Assembly: GCF_025151045.1 (NCBI RefSeq)
Contig: NZ_CP102285.1
Span: forward strand, 1,612,001-1,676,000
Direction of reading: 5' to 3'
DNA from: Parabacteroides johnsonii DSM 18315
GTDB taxonomy: Bacteria > Bacteroidota > Bacteroidia > Bacteroidales > Tannerellaceae
DNA: 64,000 nt
Shown: one piece after another, positions 8,160 to 17,346 of the stretch
Layout: every line of letters begins with the position of its first letter
Numbering within the stretch: the first letter of the stretch is position 1
Notes under the pieces: model-generated
Told to the model about the DNA's origin: nothing
What the model saw: the letters and a program-made list of their open reading frames with translations, nothing else
Databases searched by the model: none
Position numbers and translations under genes: made by a program

Positions 8160-9323
8160 ATGGAATATATCTTCTTTGGAAATCATTCTTCACTACCTGG
8201 CAGGCTGGAGAGAGCCTTAAATCGACGCGTGGTAGAATGTCCGACACTTACACAGTTTTGTCAGGCTATGGTACATGTGGATCCTGTTAACTTTTGCATA
8301 TTTTTAGAAAAGGACGATGTCAGGGAAGACTTGGAGACAATCCAAAAACTACGAAAGCTCTATTCTACCGCCTATATTATTTTATTTGCGAATTTCCTGG
8401 ATAAAGAAGAAAAGATCGCATATATAAAAGTAGGGGTCAATTGTGTCATCACAGAAAGCATAACTAAAGAAGAGCTGCTCCGTTTACTCGCTATCGCAGA
8501 AGATTTCCTGAGTAAAAAAGCAATCTGTGACAAGAAAGACAAAGAGCCGGACCGATTATACTCTTTCCACCTCCCTCTTTGGAAACGGGCTTTTGATATC
8601 GCCGCATCCTTAGGGGCCATACTATGCTTATCTCCCATTTTCGCCATAACGGCTATTGCTATAGAATTGGAAAGTAAAGGTCCTATTGTCTATAAATCCA
8701 AACGGGTAGGCAGCAGTTACAAAATATTCGACTTTTATAAATTCAGGTCCATGTATCCTGACGCAGATAAAAGATTGGCTGAATATAAGACGCAAAATCA
8801 GTATAACGCAGAGGTAGAGAGGCTTGGCCCCTCTACCTCTGCAGTACTGCAGGTACCATTAGCGAATGATCGATCGGCAGGTTCCCTTCTATATTCCGAT
8901 AACTTTAGCACGACAGAGCATGATTATTTAAAAAATAAATCGACAGAACGTGCCAATACTTTTTTTAAGATGGAAAACGATCCGCGTGTCACCCGCGTAG
9001 GCCGTATTATTCGAAAATACAGCATTGACGAACTTCCGCAATTATTCAATATTCTAAAAGGTGACATGTCTGTCGTAGGAAACCGCCCATTGCCTATCTA
9101 CGAGGCTGAACAATTAACTTCCGATAATTATATCGAACGGTTCATGGCCCCTTCCGGATTAACCGGCCTTTGGCAGGTTGAGAAGCGAGGAAATGGAGGC
9201 AGTCTGTCTCCAGAAGAGCGTAAACAACTGGATATTAAATATGCCCGGACTTTTTCTTTCAGCCTGGATATGAAAATAATCATCCGGACTTTTACAGCCT
9301 TTATTCAGGAGGAAAATGTCTAA
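8160..9323 (+). CDS. Initiating sugar-1-phosphate transferase with an N-terminal receiver-like domain
   Basis: This 387-residue protein has two parts. Residues about 138-387 are a bacterial sugar transferase (WbaP/WcaJ type) that attaches the first sugar-1-phosphate to undecaprenyl phosphate: a membrane segment at about 141-165, then KFRSM, the DELPQLFNILKGDMSVVGNRP core and GLTGLWQV. Residues 1-120 resemble a receiver fold but lack the acidic pocket. An insertion of about 50 residues lies between KFRSMYPDADKR and the KMENDPRVTR block; its DNA contains a strong hairpin at 8808-8842. It is the likely first enzyme of repeat-unit assembly at the inner membrane. Confidence 0.88.
   Translation: MEYIFFGNHSSLPGRLERALNRRVVECPTLTQFCQAMVHVDPVNFCIFLEKDDVREDLETIQKLRKLYSTAYIILFANFLDKEEKIAYIKVGVNCVITESITKEELLRLLAIAEDFLSKKAICDKKDKEPDRLYSFHLPLWKRAFDIAASLGAILCLSPIFAITAIAIELESKGPIVYKSKRVGSSYKIFDFYKFRSMYPDADKRLAEYKTQNQYNAEVERLGPSTSAVLQVPLANDRSAGSLLYSDNFSTTEHDYLKNKSTERANTFFKMENDPRVTRVGRIIRKYSIDELPQLFNILKGDMSVVGNRPLPIYEAEQLTSDNYIERFMAPSGLTGLWQVEKRGNGGSLSPEERKQLDIKYARTFSFSLDMKIIIRTFTAFIQEENV
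8808..8852. repeat. Inverted repeat and palindrome inside the sugar transferase gene
   Basis: GCAGAGGTAGAG (8808-8819) is the exact reverse complement of CTCTACCTCTGC (8831-8842). The right arm runs into the perfect 14-bp palindrome CTGCAGTACTGCAG (8839-8852). Both lie in the part of the gene encoding the insertion relative to the family. Confidence 0.7.
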
Positions 9324-9341
9324 ACCCGACGGAGGAACATC

Positions 9342-10136
9342 ATGAAAACAACACTTATATTATTATTGATATTCAGCTCTATGCATTGCATGGCGCAAAA
9401 ACGCAAAAGCTATACGGACAATGCGACAATTGTAGAAGTCGGAGCCAAGTCCGACTCCGACTCCATACAGGCTATGTTGGATGATTACGAACGTGTTCAA
9501 CTACCTCCCCTTTCAGTGTTTCTTCAATCCGTCTATGAACATCCTTCCGTCAAAATATATGAAGCGAAACGGGATGAGGTAAACGCGGAAAGAAAAATCA
9601 CCCAACGGGAATGGCTTAGTTACCTGAGATTGCATGGTACATACCAATACGGTCGGAATAATCTCTATTCTACTTCTTCCACAGATGGAAATCCTATAAT
9701 CAGTGACATAGGAAATAACCAGAATTTATATAATGCAGGAGTATCCGTTAGTATCCCGATCGGTGACTTGGTGAGTAGAAAACAAAAAAACAAGGCTAAA
9801 AAAGCACAATATCTTCAACTGCAATCCGAATATGAAATGTCGGTAGAAGAACGAAAATTGATGATTTTACAGGCTTACAACAATGTACTCCAGCAATTGG
9901 CGACACTAAAAGCGAAATCCGATGCCGCTGCGTTGTACAACGCCCAAATGAAAATATCCGAACAGGATTTTATTAACGGGAAAATAGATATTACCGCCCT
10001 TTCTCTTGAAAGAGGACGCCGTTCAAGTGCTGTGATTACCTATCAAGAAGGCCGTGCCGCCTTACATAACGCCGTCACACTATTGGAGATGCTTACGAAT
10101 GTAAAGATTATCAACAGAAGCAGCCAGGAAAAATAA
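9342..10136 (+). CDS. Half-length TolC-family outer-membrane protein
   Basis: This 264-residue protein has a signal peptide ending near residue 18 (SSMHCMA-Q) and one OEP/TolC-like repeat. The parts visible are helix-forming segments rich in Ala, Lys and Gln around residues 65-90 and 145-255, and a beta region with LRLHGTYQYGRNNLYS and YNAGVSVSIPIGDL. Ordinary TolC proteins are about 430-480 residues with two such repeats, so this is about half. It lies directly before the Wzc-like gene, with a shared A at 10136, and no Wza-type protein is in the locus, so it may be part of the outer-membrane exit. Confidence 0.7.
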   Translation: MKTTLILLLIFSSMHCMAQKRKSYTDNATIVEVGAKSDSDSIQAMLDDYERVQLPPLSVFLQSVYEHPSVKIYEAKRDEVNAERKITQREWLSYLRLHGTYQYGRNNLYSTSSTDGNPIISDIGNNQNLYNAGVSVSIPIGDLVSRKQKNKAKKAQYLQLQSEYEMSVEERKLMILQAYNNVLQQLATLKAKSDAAALYNAQMKISEQDFINGKIDITALSLERGRRSSAVITYQEGRAALHNAVTLLEMLTNVKIINRSSQEK

Positions 10137-12298
10137 TGAATATCACATTATACATAATACGTTTCCTTTACCGGATTCGATATCAACTGATATTTGGCTC
10201 CGTTATTGTCACGGGGTTGGTTATCTATTTTTCTCGCTTTATACCTAAAACATACACCGTAAAAGCAACAATCTACACCGGCATTGTCTCCGACACAGGT
10301 TTAAATAGCGATCAGCAACCGGCCAATTGGAAATCTGTAGAGAATATGTTCGATAACCTTGTCAAGTTGACTCAGGAAAAAGGTATACAGAAAAATATTG
10401 CAATCAAACTACTCGCTATAAATCTTGTCCACGGCAACCTTGATGAAGACAATGTTTATATACGTGCCAAAAATTACCAAGAGCTAATAAAAATCATACC
10501 TGAAGACTTGCTGCAATTAGTAGACAAAGATTCTGAAGAAAGAACAATCGACAATTTCATGAAATACATGAAAAACGATCCTGAAAATTTCTTATATGGC
10601 ATACTTAACGGCAACGGGCCATTTTATAGCTACAACAAGCTGTCTTCCCTCACCGCAAAAAGACTGGACAACAGCGATCTTATCGAAATTTCCTACCAGA
10701 CAACAGATCCGGGCATCACACTAAGTACAATCAAACTCATATATGACGAATTGCGAGCCGCCTATGAAGACATACGCTATAAAACCACAAATGACATCGT
10801 TGCCTATTATGAAAAAGAACTTAACAGACAGCAAGCAAAACTGTCAAGCCTGGAAGATAATCTAGTCAACTATAATGTCGCAAACAGTGTCATCAACTAT
10901 CCGGAACAGACCAAAGCTATAGCTAACTCATATTCAGAATTTGAAAACCGTTACGAAGCGACCCGGAGGGCTCACGAAAGTGCGGACAAAGTCATTCAAA
11001 AAATGGAACAATATATGAATATCCGAACAAAATTGGTGAAAGCCAATGATGAGTTTATTCAAGCTCTGAATGAAATATCTTCGATCAATGGAAAAATAAC
11101 CGAGATTGAAACATTCAATTCGGAAGAGATGCAAAATAAAAACACCGATCTTCTAAAATATAAAGAGCAATTAAGAAGCGCCGAACAAAAAATATCCTCC
11201 TTGACGACAATGATAAACAGCTATAAAGAAAGTAAGGAAGGGGTTGCAATCGACGGACTTGTAGACGAGTGGTTAAGGCAAACGATCGTGAAGACAAAAG
11301 CGAAAGCCGAATTGGATGTTTTGGACCAAAGAAGAAAGGTTTACAACGAACAGTATAAGATTTACTCTCCCATCGGGACACAAATAGATAGGCAACAACG
11401 CGAAATCAAAGTGTTGGAACAATCCTATCTGCAAATGTTGCATGCACTGAACATGGCTAAAATGAAACAGAAGGATATACAGCTCACCTCTGCAACACTA
11501 AGGTTGATTTCCGAACCGACATTCCCTATCTTGAGTGATAAAAGTAAACGATCTTTACTGGTTATAGCCGCCTTTTTGGGTAGCATACTTTTTATTATCG
11601 GATTTAATCTGCTGATAGAATTACTGGACCGCACCCTACGGGATGCAGACCGTGCCAGACGGCTTACCGGTCTTCCGGTTCTGGCAGCATTCACCGGACA
11701 CATCAATCTGAAATACCGGGGATTTACAAAGGCTTCGAACAGGGTTGTCGCAGCTTATTGTTGCAATCAATTAAATATATTCTTGCAACTCGGCCGTACC
11801 TCAATCATTAATTTGATCAGCTTCGGAGAGCAGGAAGGAAAAAGTTTTATTGCATCCTATTTACAGGAATATTGGGAGGATTTGGGTTTCACTGTCAAAA
11901 TAATATCTTATGGTAAAGACTACAATTCACAATCGATGGTATATGCTCAAGCCAATAGCATTCATAGTATTTACGAGCCTCCATACGGACAGGAAAGCCC
12001 CGATATCCTGATAGTCAAATATCCTCCACTAAGAGATTATCCCATCTCCACTGCTTTGTTGCAGGAAGCACAAGTCAACCTGTTAGTAGCAGATGCCTGC
12101 CGGGTATGGACAACCAGTGACACCCAGCTTTTAGGACATTTCAGAAAACAGATCAAGGACAAACCTCTTTATTTGCTATTAAACCGTGCGGAACGGGAAT
12201 TTGTAGAAGATTTTACCGGCCAGCTTCCTCCCTATTCAGGATTGAAGAATCTGACATTCCGGCTCAATCAATTCGGTCTCACAGCCAATAAATCATAA
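10136..12298 (+). CDS. Wzc/GumC-like polysaccharide co-polymerase with degenerate kinase domain
   Basis: This 720-residue protein has a Wzz-type layout: a membrane helix at about 15-33, a periplasmic domain with long coiled coils at about 215-440, and a second helix at about 478-500. The C-terminal cytoplasmic part resembles a BY-kinase. A P-loop-like GEQEGKS is at 564-570, one residue shorter than the canonical Walker A, the acidic residues expected in the next motif are replaced (ILIVKYPPLRD), and there is no Tyr-rich tail. It probably governs chain length and export, but kinase activity is doubtful. It sits between the TolC-like gene and the polymerase. Confidence 0.82.
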   Translation: MNITLYIIRFLYRIRYQLIFGSVIVTGLVIYFSRFIPKTYTVKATIYTGIVSDTGLNSDQQPANWKSVENMFDNLVKLTQEKGIQKNIAIKLLAINLVHGNLDEDNVYIRAKNYQELIKIIPEDLLQLVDKDSEERTIDNFMKYMKNDPENFLYGILNGNGPFYSYNKLSSLTAKRLDNSDLIEISYQTTDPGITLSTIKLIYDELRAAYEDIRYKTTNDIVAYYEKELNRQQAKLSSLEDNLVNYNVANSVINYPEQTKAIANSYSEFENRYEATRRAHESADKVIQKMEQYMNIRTKLVKANDEFIQALNEISSINGKITEIETFNSEEMQNKNTDLLKYKEQLRSAEQKISSLTTMINSYKESKEGVAIDGLVDEWLRQTIVKTKAKAELDVLDQRRKVYNEQYKIYSPIGTQIDRQQREIKVLEQSYLQMLHALNMAKMKQKDIQLTSATLRLISEPTFPILSDKSKRSLLVIAAFLGSILFIIGFNLLIELLDRTLRDADRARRLTGLPVLAAFTGHINLKYRGFTKASNRVVAAYCCNQLNIFLQLGRTSIINLISFGEQEGKSFIASYLQEYWEDLGFTVKIISYGKDYNSQSMVYAQANSIHSIYEPPYGQESPDILIVKYPPLRDYPISTALLQEAQVNLLVADACRVWTTSDTQLLGHFRKQIKDKPLYLLLNRAEREFVEDFTGQLPPYSGLKNLTFRLNQFGLTANKS

Positions 12299-12300
12299 AT

Positions 12301-13761
12301 ATGGAAGGGATAAAAGAAGATACTAAATCTTTCAGCCCCTATCCGCTATTGGTTATAGGGCTTATACTGTTAGCTTATGCATTAATACAACAAATATGGT
12401 TGATGGCGGCAGCTGTCGTGATAGTTCCTTTTCTTACTTTTTACATCGTTACCGTGCTTAATAAACCCTACTGGGGATTTATAACCCTATTTACATTGAA
12501 CTATTTTTTCATCGGGATATTACGTTATGTGAATATCCAAAACAGCAGTGTGATGATGGATGCTTTTATTATATTTCTATTGGTATGTATTTTCCTCTAT
12601 TCTTTATGCGGAGGGAAAATACCCTGGCAAAGAGCCAACAATAAACTACTGTATATATCTCTTGTATGGATGATCTATGTGTTTTTTGAGTTGTTCAATC
12701 CATCCGCAGTCATAGAAGCCTGGGTATATACTCGCAATTCTTTTTACAATTTTACGCTATTGGTGTTATTAACCTCCCTGCTATTAAGCAGAGTGTTGGA
12801 TATCAAAAGAATATTATTCCTGTTATCCATTTTCACCTTGATAGCGATCGCTAAAGCACTTATACAACGTTATATAGGGTTTGATGCTGGAGAAAATGCC
12901 TGGCTAATAAGAAGTGAAAGCTATAAAACACATCTTTTACCAAGTGGAATCCGTTACTTTTCCATTTTTTCGGATGCTGGAAATTTTGGTTCCAATATGG
13001 GAATGGCAGCAGTCGTTTTTATGATTTTATCTTTTTATATGTCCAATAAGAAGCTCCGGTATTACTACAGGTTCGTGTCTCTATTTGCTGCTTATGGACT
13101 AATAATGTCCGGTACACGCGGCGCCATGATCGTCCCACTTGGAGGATTAGCCATGTTTATCCTGCTTAATAAAAATGTCCGCTATATTGTGGGAGGAGCA
13201 ATCTGTTTACTTTTTATTTATATTTTTTTCGCTCAAACACATATTTGGGATTCAAACCGGCAGATACATCGTATGCGCACAGCTTTTCATCCGGAAAAAG
13301 ACGCTTCTTATCTGGTCAGGAAAGCAAATCAGAAACGACTTGCCGAATATATGGTTCATAAACCATTCGGAGAAGGAGTCGGGTTGGCAGGCATAGAAGG
13401 AAGACGCTTTTCCCACCGTTTTACAACCGAGGTACCGACAGACTCACACTATGTCAATATTTGGGTACAGTTTGGGATCGTCGGATTATGCCTGCATATC
13501 GTCATTTTATTGTTTATCATTACATACAGTGCCTATCTGATCATGTTCCGCATACGAAACAGGGAGCTGAAAGGCATGTTGATAGCCATGAATTGCGGTC
13601 TATGGGGTATCATGCTCAGTGCATACGGCAATAATTTTTTCTGGCAGTACCCGACAGGATATATCGCGTATATATTTCAGACTTTTCTTGTTTTAGGAAA
13701 ATCGTATGACAATGAATTGACAGGACAAACAAAATTAGAACCCAATACAAACATATTATAG
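12301..13761 (+). CDS. Wzy/O-antigen-ligase-like polymerase
   Basis: This 486-residue integral membrane protein has about ten to twelve hydrophobic segments and a long extracytoplasmic loop in the second half (about residues 320-395) that contains KPFGEGVGLAG and the HRFTTEVPTDSHYVNIWVQF stretch typical of O-antigen polymerases and ligases. It would polymerise lipid-linked repeat units in the periplasm. It starts two bases after the co-polymerase stop and ends one base before the next gene, which fits tight operon packing. Confidence 0.82.
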   Translation: MEGIKEDTKSFSPYPLLVIGLILLAYALIQQIWLMAAAVVIVPFLTFYIVTVLNKPYWGFITLFTLNYFFIGILRYVNIQNSSVMMDAFIIFLLVCIFLYSLCGGKIPWQRANNKLLYISLVWMIYVFFELFNPSAVIEAWVYTRNSFYNFTLLVLLTSLLLSRVLDIKRILFLLSIFTLIAIAKALIQRYIGFDAGENAWLIRSESYKTHLLPSGIRYFSIFSDAGNFGSNMGMAAVVFMILSFYMSNKKLRYYYRFVSLFAAYGLIMSGTRGAMIVPLGGLAMFILLNKNVRYIVGGAICLLFIYIFFAQTHIWDSNRQIHRMRTAFHPEKDASYLVRKANQKRLAEYMVHKPFGEGVGLAGIEGRRFSHRFTTEVPTDSHYVNIWVQFGIVGLCLHIVILLFIITYSAYLIMFRIRNRELKGMLIAMNCGLWGIMLSAYGNNFFWQYPTGYIAYIFQTFLVLGKSYDNELTGQTKLEPNTNIL

Positions 13762-13762
13762 C

Positions 13763-14992
13763 ATGGATTTTGAATATGAAATAAACAAATGGTGGTTCTC
13801 CAATGGGGATAAACTGATAGAATATGCAGATGCAATCGTATTTCTTTTGTTTCTGATAGCAGTATTGTATATTTTCATTTTTTCATTGGCTTCACTGAAA
13901 AAGACAAGGAACAAATATCCTCCTGCCCGGAAGAAACACCGCTTTGTCGTTCTATTTCCTGCCTACCAGGAAGATGCAGTCATTATTAATTCTGTTTGTT
14001 CATTTTTGGAACAGGATTACCCTTCCTATATGTATGAGATTATCGTGATAACCGACAAAATGCGGGAAAGAACTATTCAAACACTCAAAGCATTACCATC
14101 CATCACAGTATTGGAAGCTGGATATGCCCAAAGTACCAAAACGAATGCGCTCCGTCTCGCCATGGACTACCTGAGTACAAAAACTGAAAAATGTGACATG
14201 GTCGTAATCATGGATGCGGACAACATCGTGAACGCATCTTTCCTGAATAAATTGAACGATGCCTATTATTCCGGCTGCCTCGCCATACAAACACATCGAG
14301 TTGCCAAAAACAGGAATACCAATACAGCCGTTCTGGATGCGGTCAGCGAAGAGATAAATAATTCCATTTTCCGTTCCGGGCATACCCGCCTGGGCTTTTC
14401 CTCCGCATTGATAGGTTCCGGCATGGCTTTCGATTATGATTGGCTTATACAATACATTTATAAAGCGACTCATGTCGGAGTGGATAAACAACTTGAAAGC
14501 ATGTTGCTTTCACAGAATATCTATATCGAATTTCTGGAAGACGTTTATACTTATGATGAAAAAATCGAAAAGAAAGGACAGTTCTACGAACAACGACGCA
14601 GATGGATCGCTACACAATTCACGAATTTGTTTTCCGGCTTATGGAAGCTCCCCAAAGCTTTCTTCTCAGGCAACTGGGATTATTGTGACAAACTTTTGCA
14701 ATGGATGATGCCTCCGCGAATAATCTTATTTGGTTTTCTGGTGATATTTTCAATTGTAACAACTTGGTACGATTGGTCTTTATCTCTTAAATGGTGGGGA
14801 ATCACATTCATACTGATCATTTCATTTTTCATGGCGATACCGGATTATCTGGTGGACAATCGTTTCCAGAAAGCCATCATCAGCCTGCCGCTTCTGTTCA
14901 TTTTAATGTTCCTCAATCTTTTCCGCCTGAGAGGAGCAAACAAAAAATTTATTCATACGGTACACGGTGATCATTCATCCGATAACAATTAA
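13763..14992 (+). CDS. Membrane-bound family 2 glycosyltransferase
   Basis: This 409-residue protein has an N-terminal membrane segment (about 23-43), a GT2 catalytic domain (about 55-280) and C-terminal membrane helices (about 310-385). Visible catalytic signs are LFPAYQED, MDADN (the DxD metal site), SALIGSGMAF and QRRRW. It uses an activated sugar at the inner face of the membrane and may also push the product across it, as other processive GT2 enzymes do. It is a clear paralogue of the enzyme at 26142-27305, down to the closing NLFRL(R/K)GAN(K/E)KFIHT motif. Confidence 0.85.
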   Translation: MDFEYEINKWWFSNGDKLIEYADAIVFLLFLIAVLYIFIFSLASLKKTRNKYPPARKKHRFVVLFPAYQEDAVIINSVCSFLEQDYPSYMYEIIVITDKMRERTIQTLKALPSITVLEAGYAQSTKTNALRLAMDYLSTKTEKCDMVVIMDADNIVNASFLNKLNDAYYSGCLAIQTHRVAKNRNTNTAVLDAVSEEINNSIFRSGHTRLGFSSALIGSGMAFDYDWLIQYIYKATHVGVDKQLESMLLSQNIYIEFLEDVYTYDEKIEKKGQFYEQRRRWIATQFTNLFSGLWKLPKAFFSGNWDYCDKLLQWMMPPRIILFGFLVIFSIVTTWYDWSLSLKWWGITFILIISFFMAIPDYLVDNRFQKAIISLPLLFILMFLNLFRLRGANKKFIHTVHGDHSSDNN

Positions 14993-15008
14993 TATAAAAC
15001 CCGACAAA

Positions 15009-16133
15009 ATGAAAATCGCAATAGAAGCACAACGCATTTTTCGCCCGAACAAGCACGGAATGGATTTCGTAGTCCTCGAAACCGTCCGGGAACTGCAGAA
15101 GATCGATAAAGAAAATGAATATTTCATTTTTGTAAGTCCGGGAACAGATCACTGCCTGGGAGAAACGGATAATGTACATATCATCGAAGTGAAATGTCCG
15201 ACCTATCCGCTTTGGGAACAATGGGCATTACCGCGTGCGATAAATAAGTGTAAACCGGATTTACTCCATTGCACAAGCAATACTGCTCCTTTGCGTATTC
15301 AGGTTCCTCTGATTCTGACTCTTCACGATATTATTTTTTTGGAGAATAGACAGGGCAGCAGTAAATCCTTATACCAAAATATGGGAAGGTGCTACAGGCG
15401 TCTGGTTGTGCCTCGCATTTTGCCTAAATGCCGAAAAATAATCACCGTATCTCATTTCGAATGCAACCGTATACGGGAAACGCTTCATTTGCCGGAAAAC
15501 AAGATTATGGCTATCTATAATGGTTTTAGTAATCATTTTCAGCCGTTGGACAACATAGAAACAGTCATACAAAAATACATACCGGTAACCGGCTATTTGT
15601 TTTTCTTAGGGAATACAGATCCCAAGAAAAATACGCCCCGTACATTGAAAGCATATTATTCGTATCTGCAACAATCCAAAGAGAAGCGCCCTCTATTAAT
15701 CGCAGACCTGAAACCGGAATTTGTAGATGAGATGCTAAAAGAAACAGGTTTGGAGAATATACGCCCTTACCTGTATCTACTGGGATATATCCCCAATACC
15801 GATTTGCCTTTTATATACAATGGTGCTTTCGCTTTTCTCTATACATCTTTGCGGGAAAGTTTCGGTATCCCCTTGCTGGAAGCAATGGCTTGCGGCATCC
15901 CAGTAATAACGTCCGACACCTCATCCATGCCGGAGATCGGAGGAGAAGGCGCTATTCTGACGGACCCGACAGACGAGCGATCGATAGCAGCCCAACTCCT
16001 TTTATTGGAACAGGATAAAGAATACTATCAAAAACAATCGGCTTATGGGCTCGAACGTGCCAAATGTTTTTCATGGGAACAGACAGCCTGTGAACTGTTA
16101 AAACTATATCAATCAACCGTCAAATCTAAATAA
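15009..16133 (+). CDS. Family 4-like glycosyltransferase
   Basis: This 374-residue protein has the GT-B fold. The C-terminal half shows the retaining GT4 signature: FLGNTDPKKN at the donor domain start, SLRESFGIPLLEAMACGIPV with the EX7E acidic pair, and SDTSSMPEIGG. It would add a hexose or related sugar to the lipid-linked repeat unit in the cytoplasm. The ATG at 15009 is chosen because the longer frame would overlap the previous gene and the core begins directly at MKIAIEAQRIF. Confidence 0.87.
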   Translation: MKIAIEAQRIFRPNKHGMDFVVLETVRELQKIDKENEYFIFVSPGTDHCLGETDNVHIIEVKCPTYPLWEQWALPRAINKCKPDLLHCTSNTAPLRIQVPLILTLHDIIFLENRQGSSKSLYQNMGRCYRRLVVPRILPKCRKIITVSHFECNRIRETLHLPENKIMAIYNGFSNHFQPLDNIETVIQKYIPVTGYLFFLGNTDPKKNTPRTLKAYYSYLQQSKEKRPLLIADLKPEFVDEMLKETGLENIRPYLYLLGYIPNTDLPFIYNGAFAFLYTSLRESFGIPLLEAMACGIPVITSDTSSMPEIGGEGAILTDPTDERSIAAQLLLLEQDKEYYQKQSAYGLERAKCFSWEQTACELLKLYQSTVKSK

Positions 16134-16140
16134 CACCACC

Positions 16141-17346
16141 ATGAAGAATCGCGACTTTATCATTACCAGCTTACAACCTTGGGATATCGAAATAGGCAGT
16201 ACCATCAAAAATACGGCCTTGGAGATCTCGAAAAATAACCGGGTTTTATACATCAATACCCCGATGGATTATTCCACCCGATTACGGGGAAATAAAAATA
16301 AAGCCTGGACTCGCAGGATGGATGTGATAAAGAAACAGGCCTCTCCCATCCGTCAAATTAACGAACATATGTGGATTGCAGACTGCCCATTTTGCGTCTT
16401 GCCGGTCGGAGGATTACCGACTACTTGCCTATTCGATTGGATAAACAGAATCAATAACCGGAAAATAGCAGACTATATCCGTCAAATAACGACTCAATTG
16501 AACTTCAATAATTATATACATCTGATAGATACGGATATCTATCGCAGCCAATATTTAAAGGAGTACCTAACCCCATCTCTTTCCATCTATTATTGCAGAG
16601 ACTTCGTCATTGGAGAATCCTATTGGAAAAAGAACGGGGTGAGACTTGAACCGCTATTGGCCGCCAAATCTGATATTGTCCTGGCAAACTCTACACACTT
16701 TGCCGAACGTTTCCGGCAATATAACCGTCACACTTTTTCTATTGAAACCGGAGTCAATCTTGCTCTGTATGATGGTCGGAAAAAATGGCTGATACCGGAA
16801 GATATAAAGCCTATACCCCATCCTATAATTGGCTATGTCGGCACAGTCAACAGTACCCGTCTGGATAGTGATCTGCTTTTACAAATTGCAGAAGAACGAC
16901 CTGTATACAGCTTTGTTTTTACAGGCCCGGAAGACGAAGTGTTCAGTCAACATCCGATACACCGACTCCCTAATGTCTATTTTTTAGGCAAAAAGCCGGT
17001 TGAAACTTTACCGGCTTATATCAATAGCTACGATGTCTGCATCAATCCCCAAATGGTCAACGATATTACAAACGGAAATTATCCATTAAAAATAGACGAA
17101 TACCTGGCTATGGGGAAGCCGATTGTTGCGACCAGTACTCATACCATGCGGGACATTTTTGCGGCACATACATATCTGCCGGCAAATAAAGACGAATATC
17201 TTCAAGCCTTAGACAAGGCCCTGAAAGAAATAAATGATCCGATAAAGAAAGAAGAACGTATCTGTTTTGCAGAAACACACAGTTGGGGGCATAGTGTCCA
17301 GAAAATTTATAATATTATCGAACAATTTCAAAAGAAGACATTATGA
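16141..17346 (+). CDS. Glycosyltransferase (GT-B, family 1/4-like)
   Basis: This 401-residue protein shows a diverged GT-B fold: an N-terminal acceptor part (FIITSLQPWDIEIGSTIKN), a linker with DIVLANSTHFAERF, then a donor domain with IGYVGTVNSTRLDSDLL and NGNYPLKIDEYLAMGKPIVA. The last stretch holds the phosphate-binding and Glu region typical of this class. Its donor and acceptor cannot be told from sequence. It overlaps the next gene by four bases (ATGA type), so the two are translationally coupled. Confidence 0.82.
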   Translation: MKNRDFIITSLQPWDIEIGSTIKNTALEISKNNRVLYINTPMDYSTRLRGNKNKAWTRRMDVIKKQASPIRQINEHMWIADCPFCVLPVGGLPTTCLFDWINRINNRKIADYIRQITTQLNFNNYIHLIDTDIYRSQYLKEYLTPSLSIYYCRDFVIGESYWKKNGVRLEPLLAAKSDIVLANSTHFAERFRQYNRHTFSIETGVNLALYDGRKKWLIPEDIKPIPHPIIGYVGTVNSTRLDSDLLLQIAEERPVYSFVFTGPEDEVFSQHPIHRLPNVYFLGKKPVETLPAYINSYDVCINPQMVNDITNGNYPLKIDEYLAMGKPIVATSTHTMRDIFAAHTYLPANKDEYLQALDKALKEINDPIKKEERICFAETHSWGHSVQKIYNIIEQFQKKTL

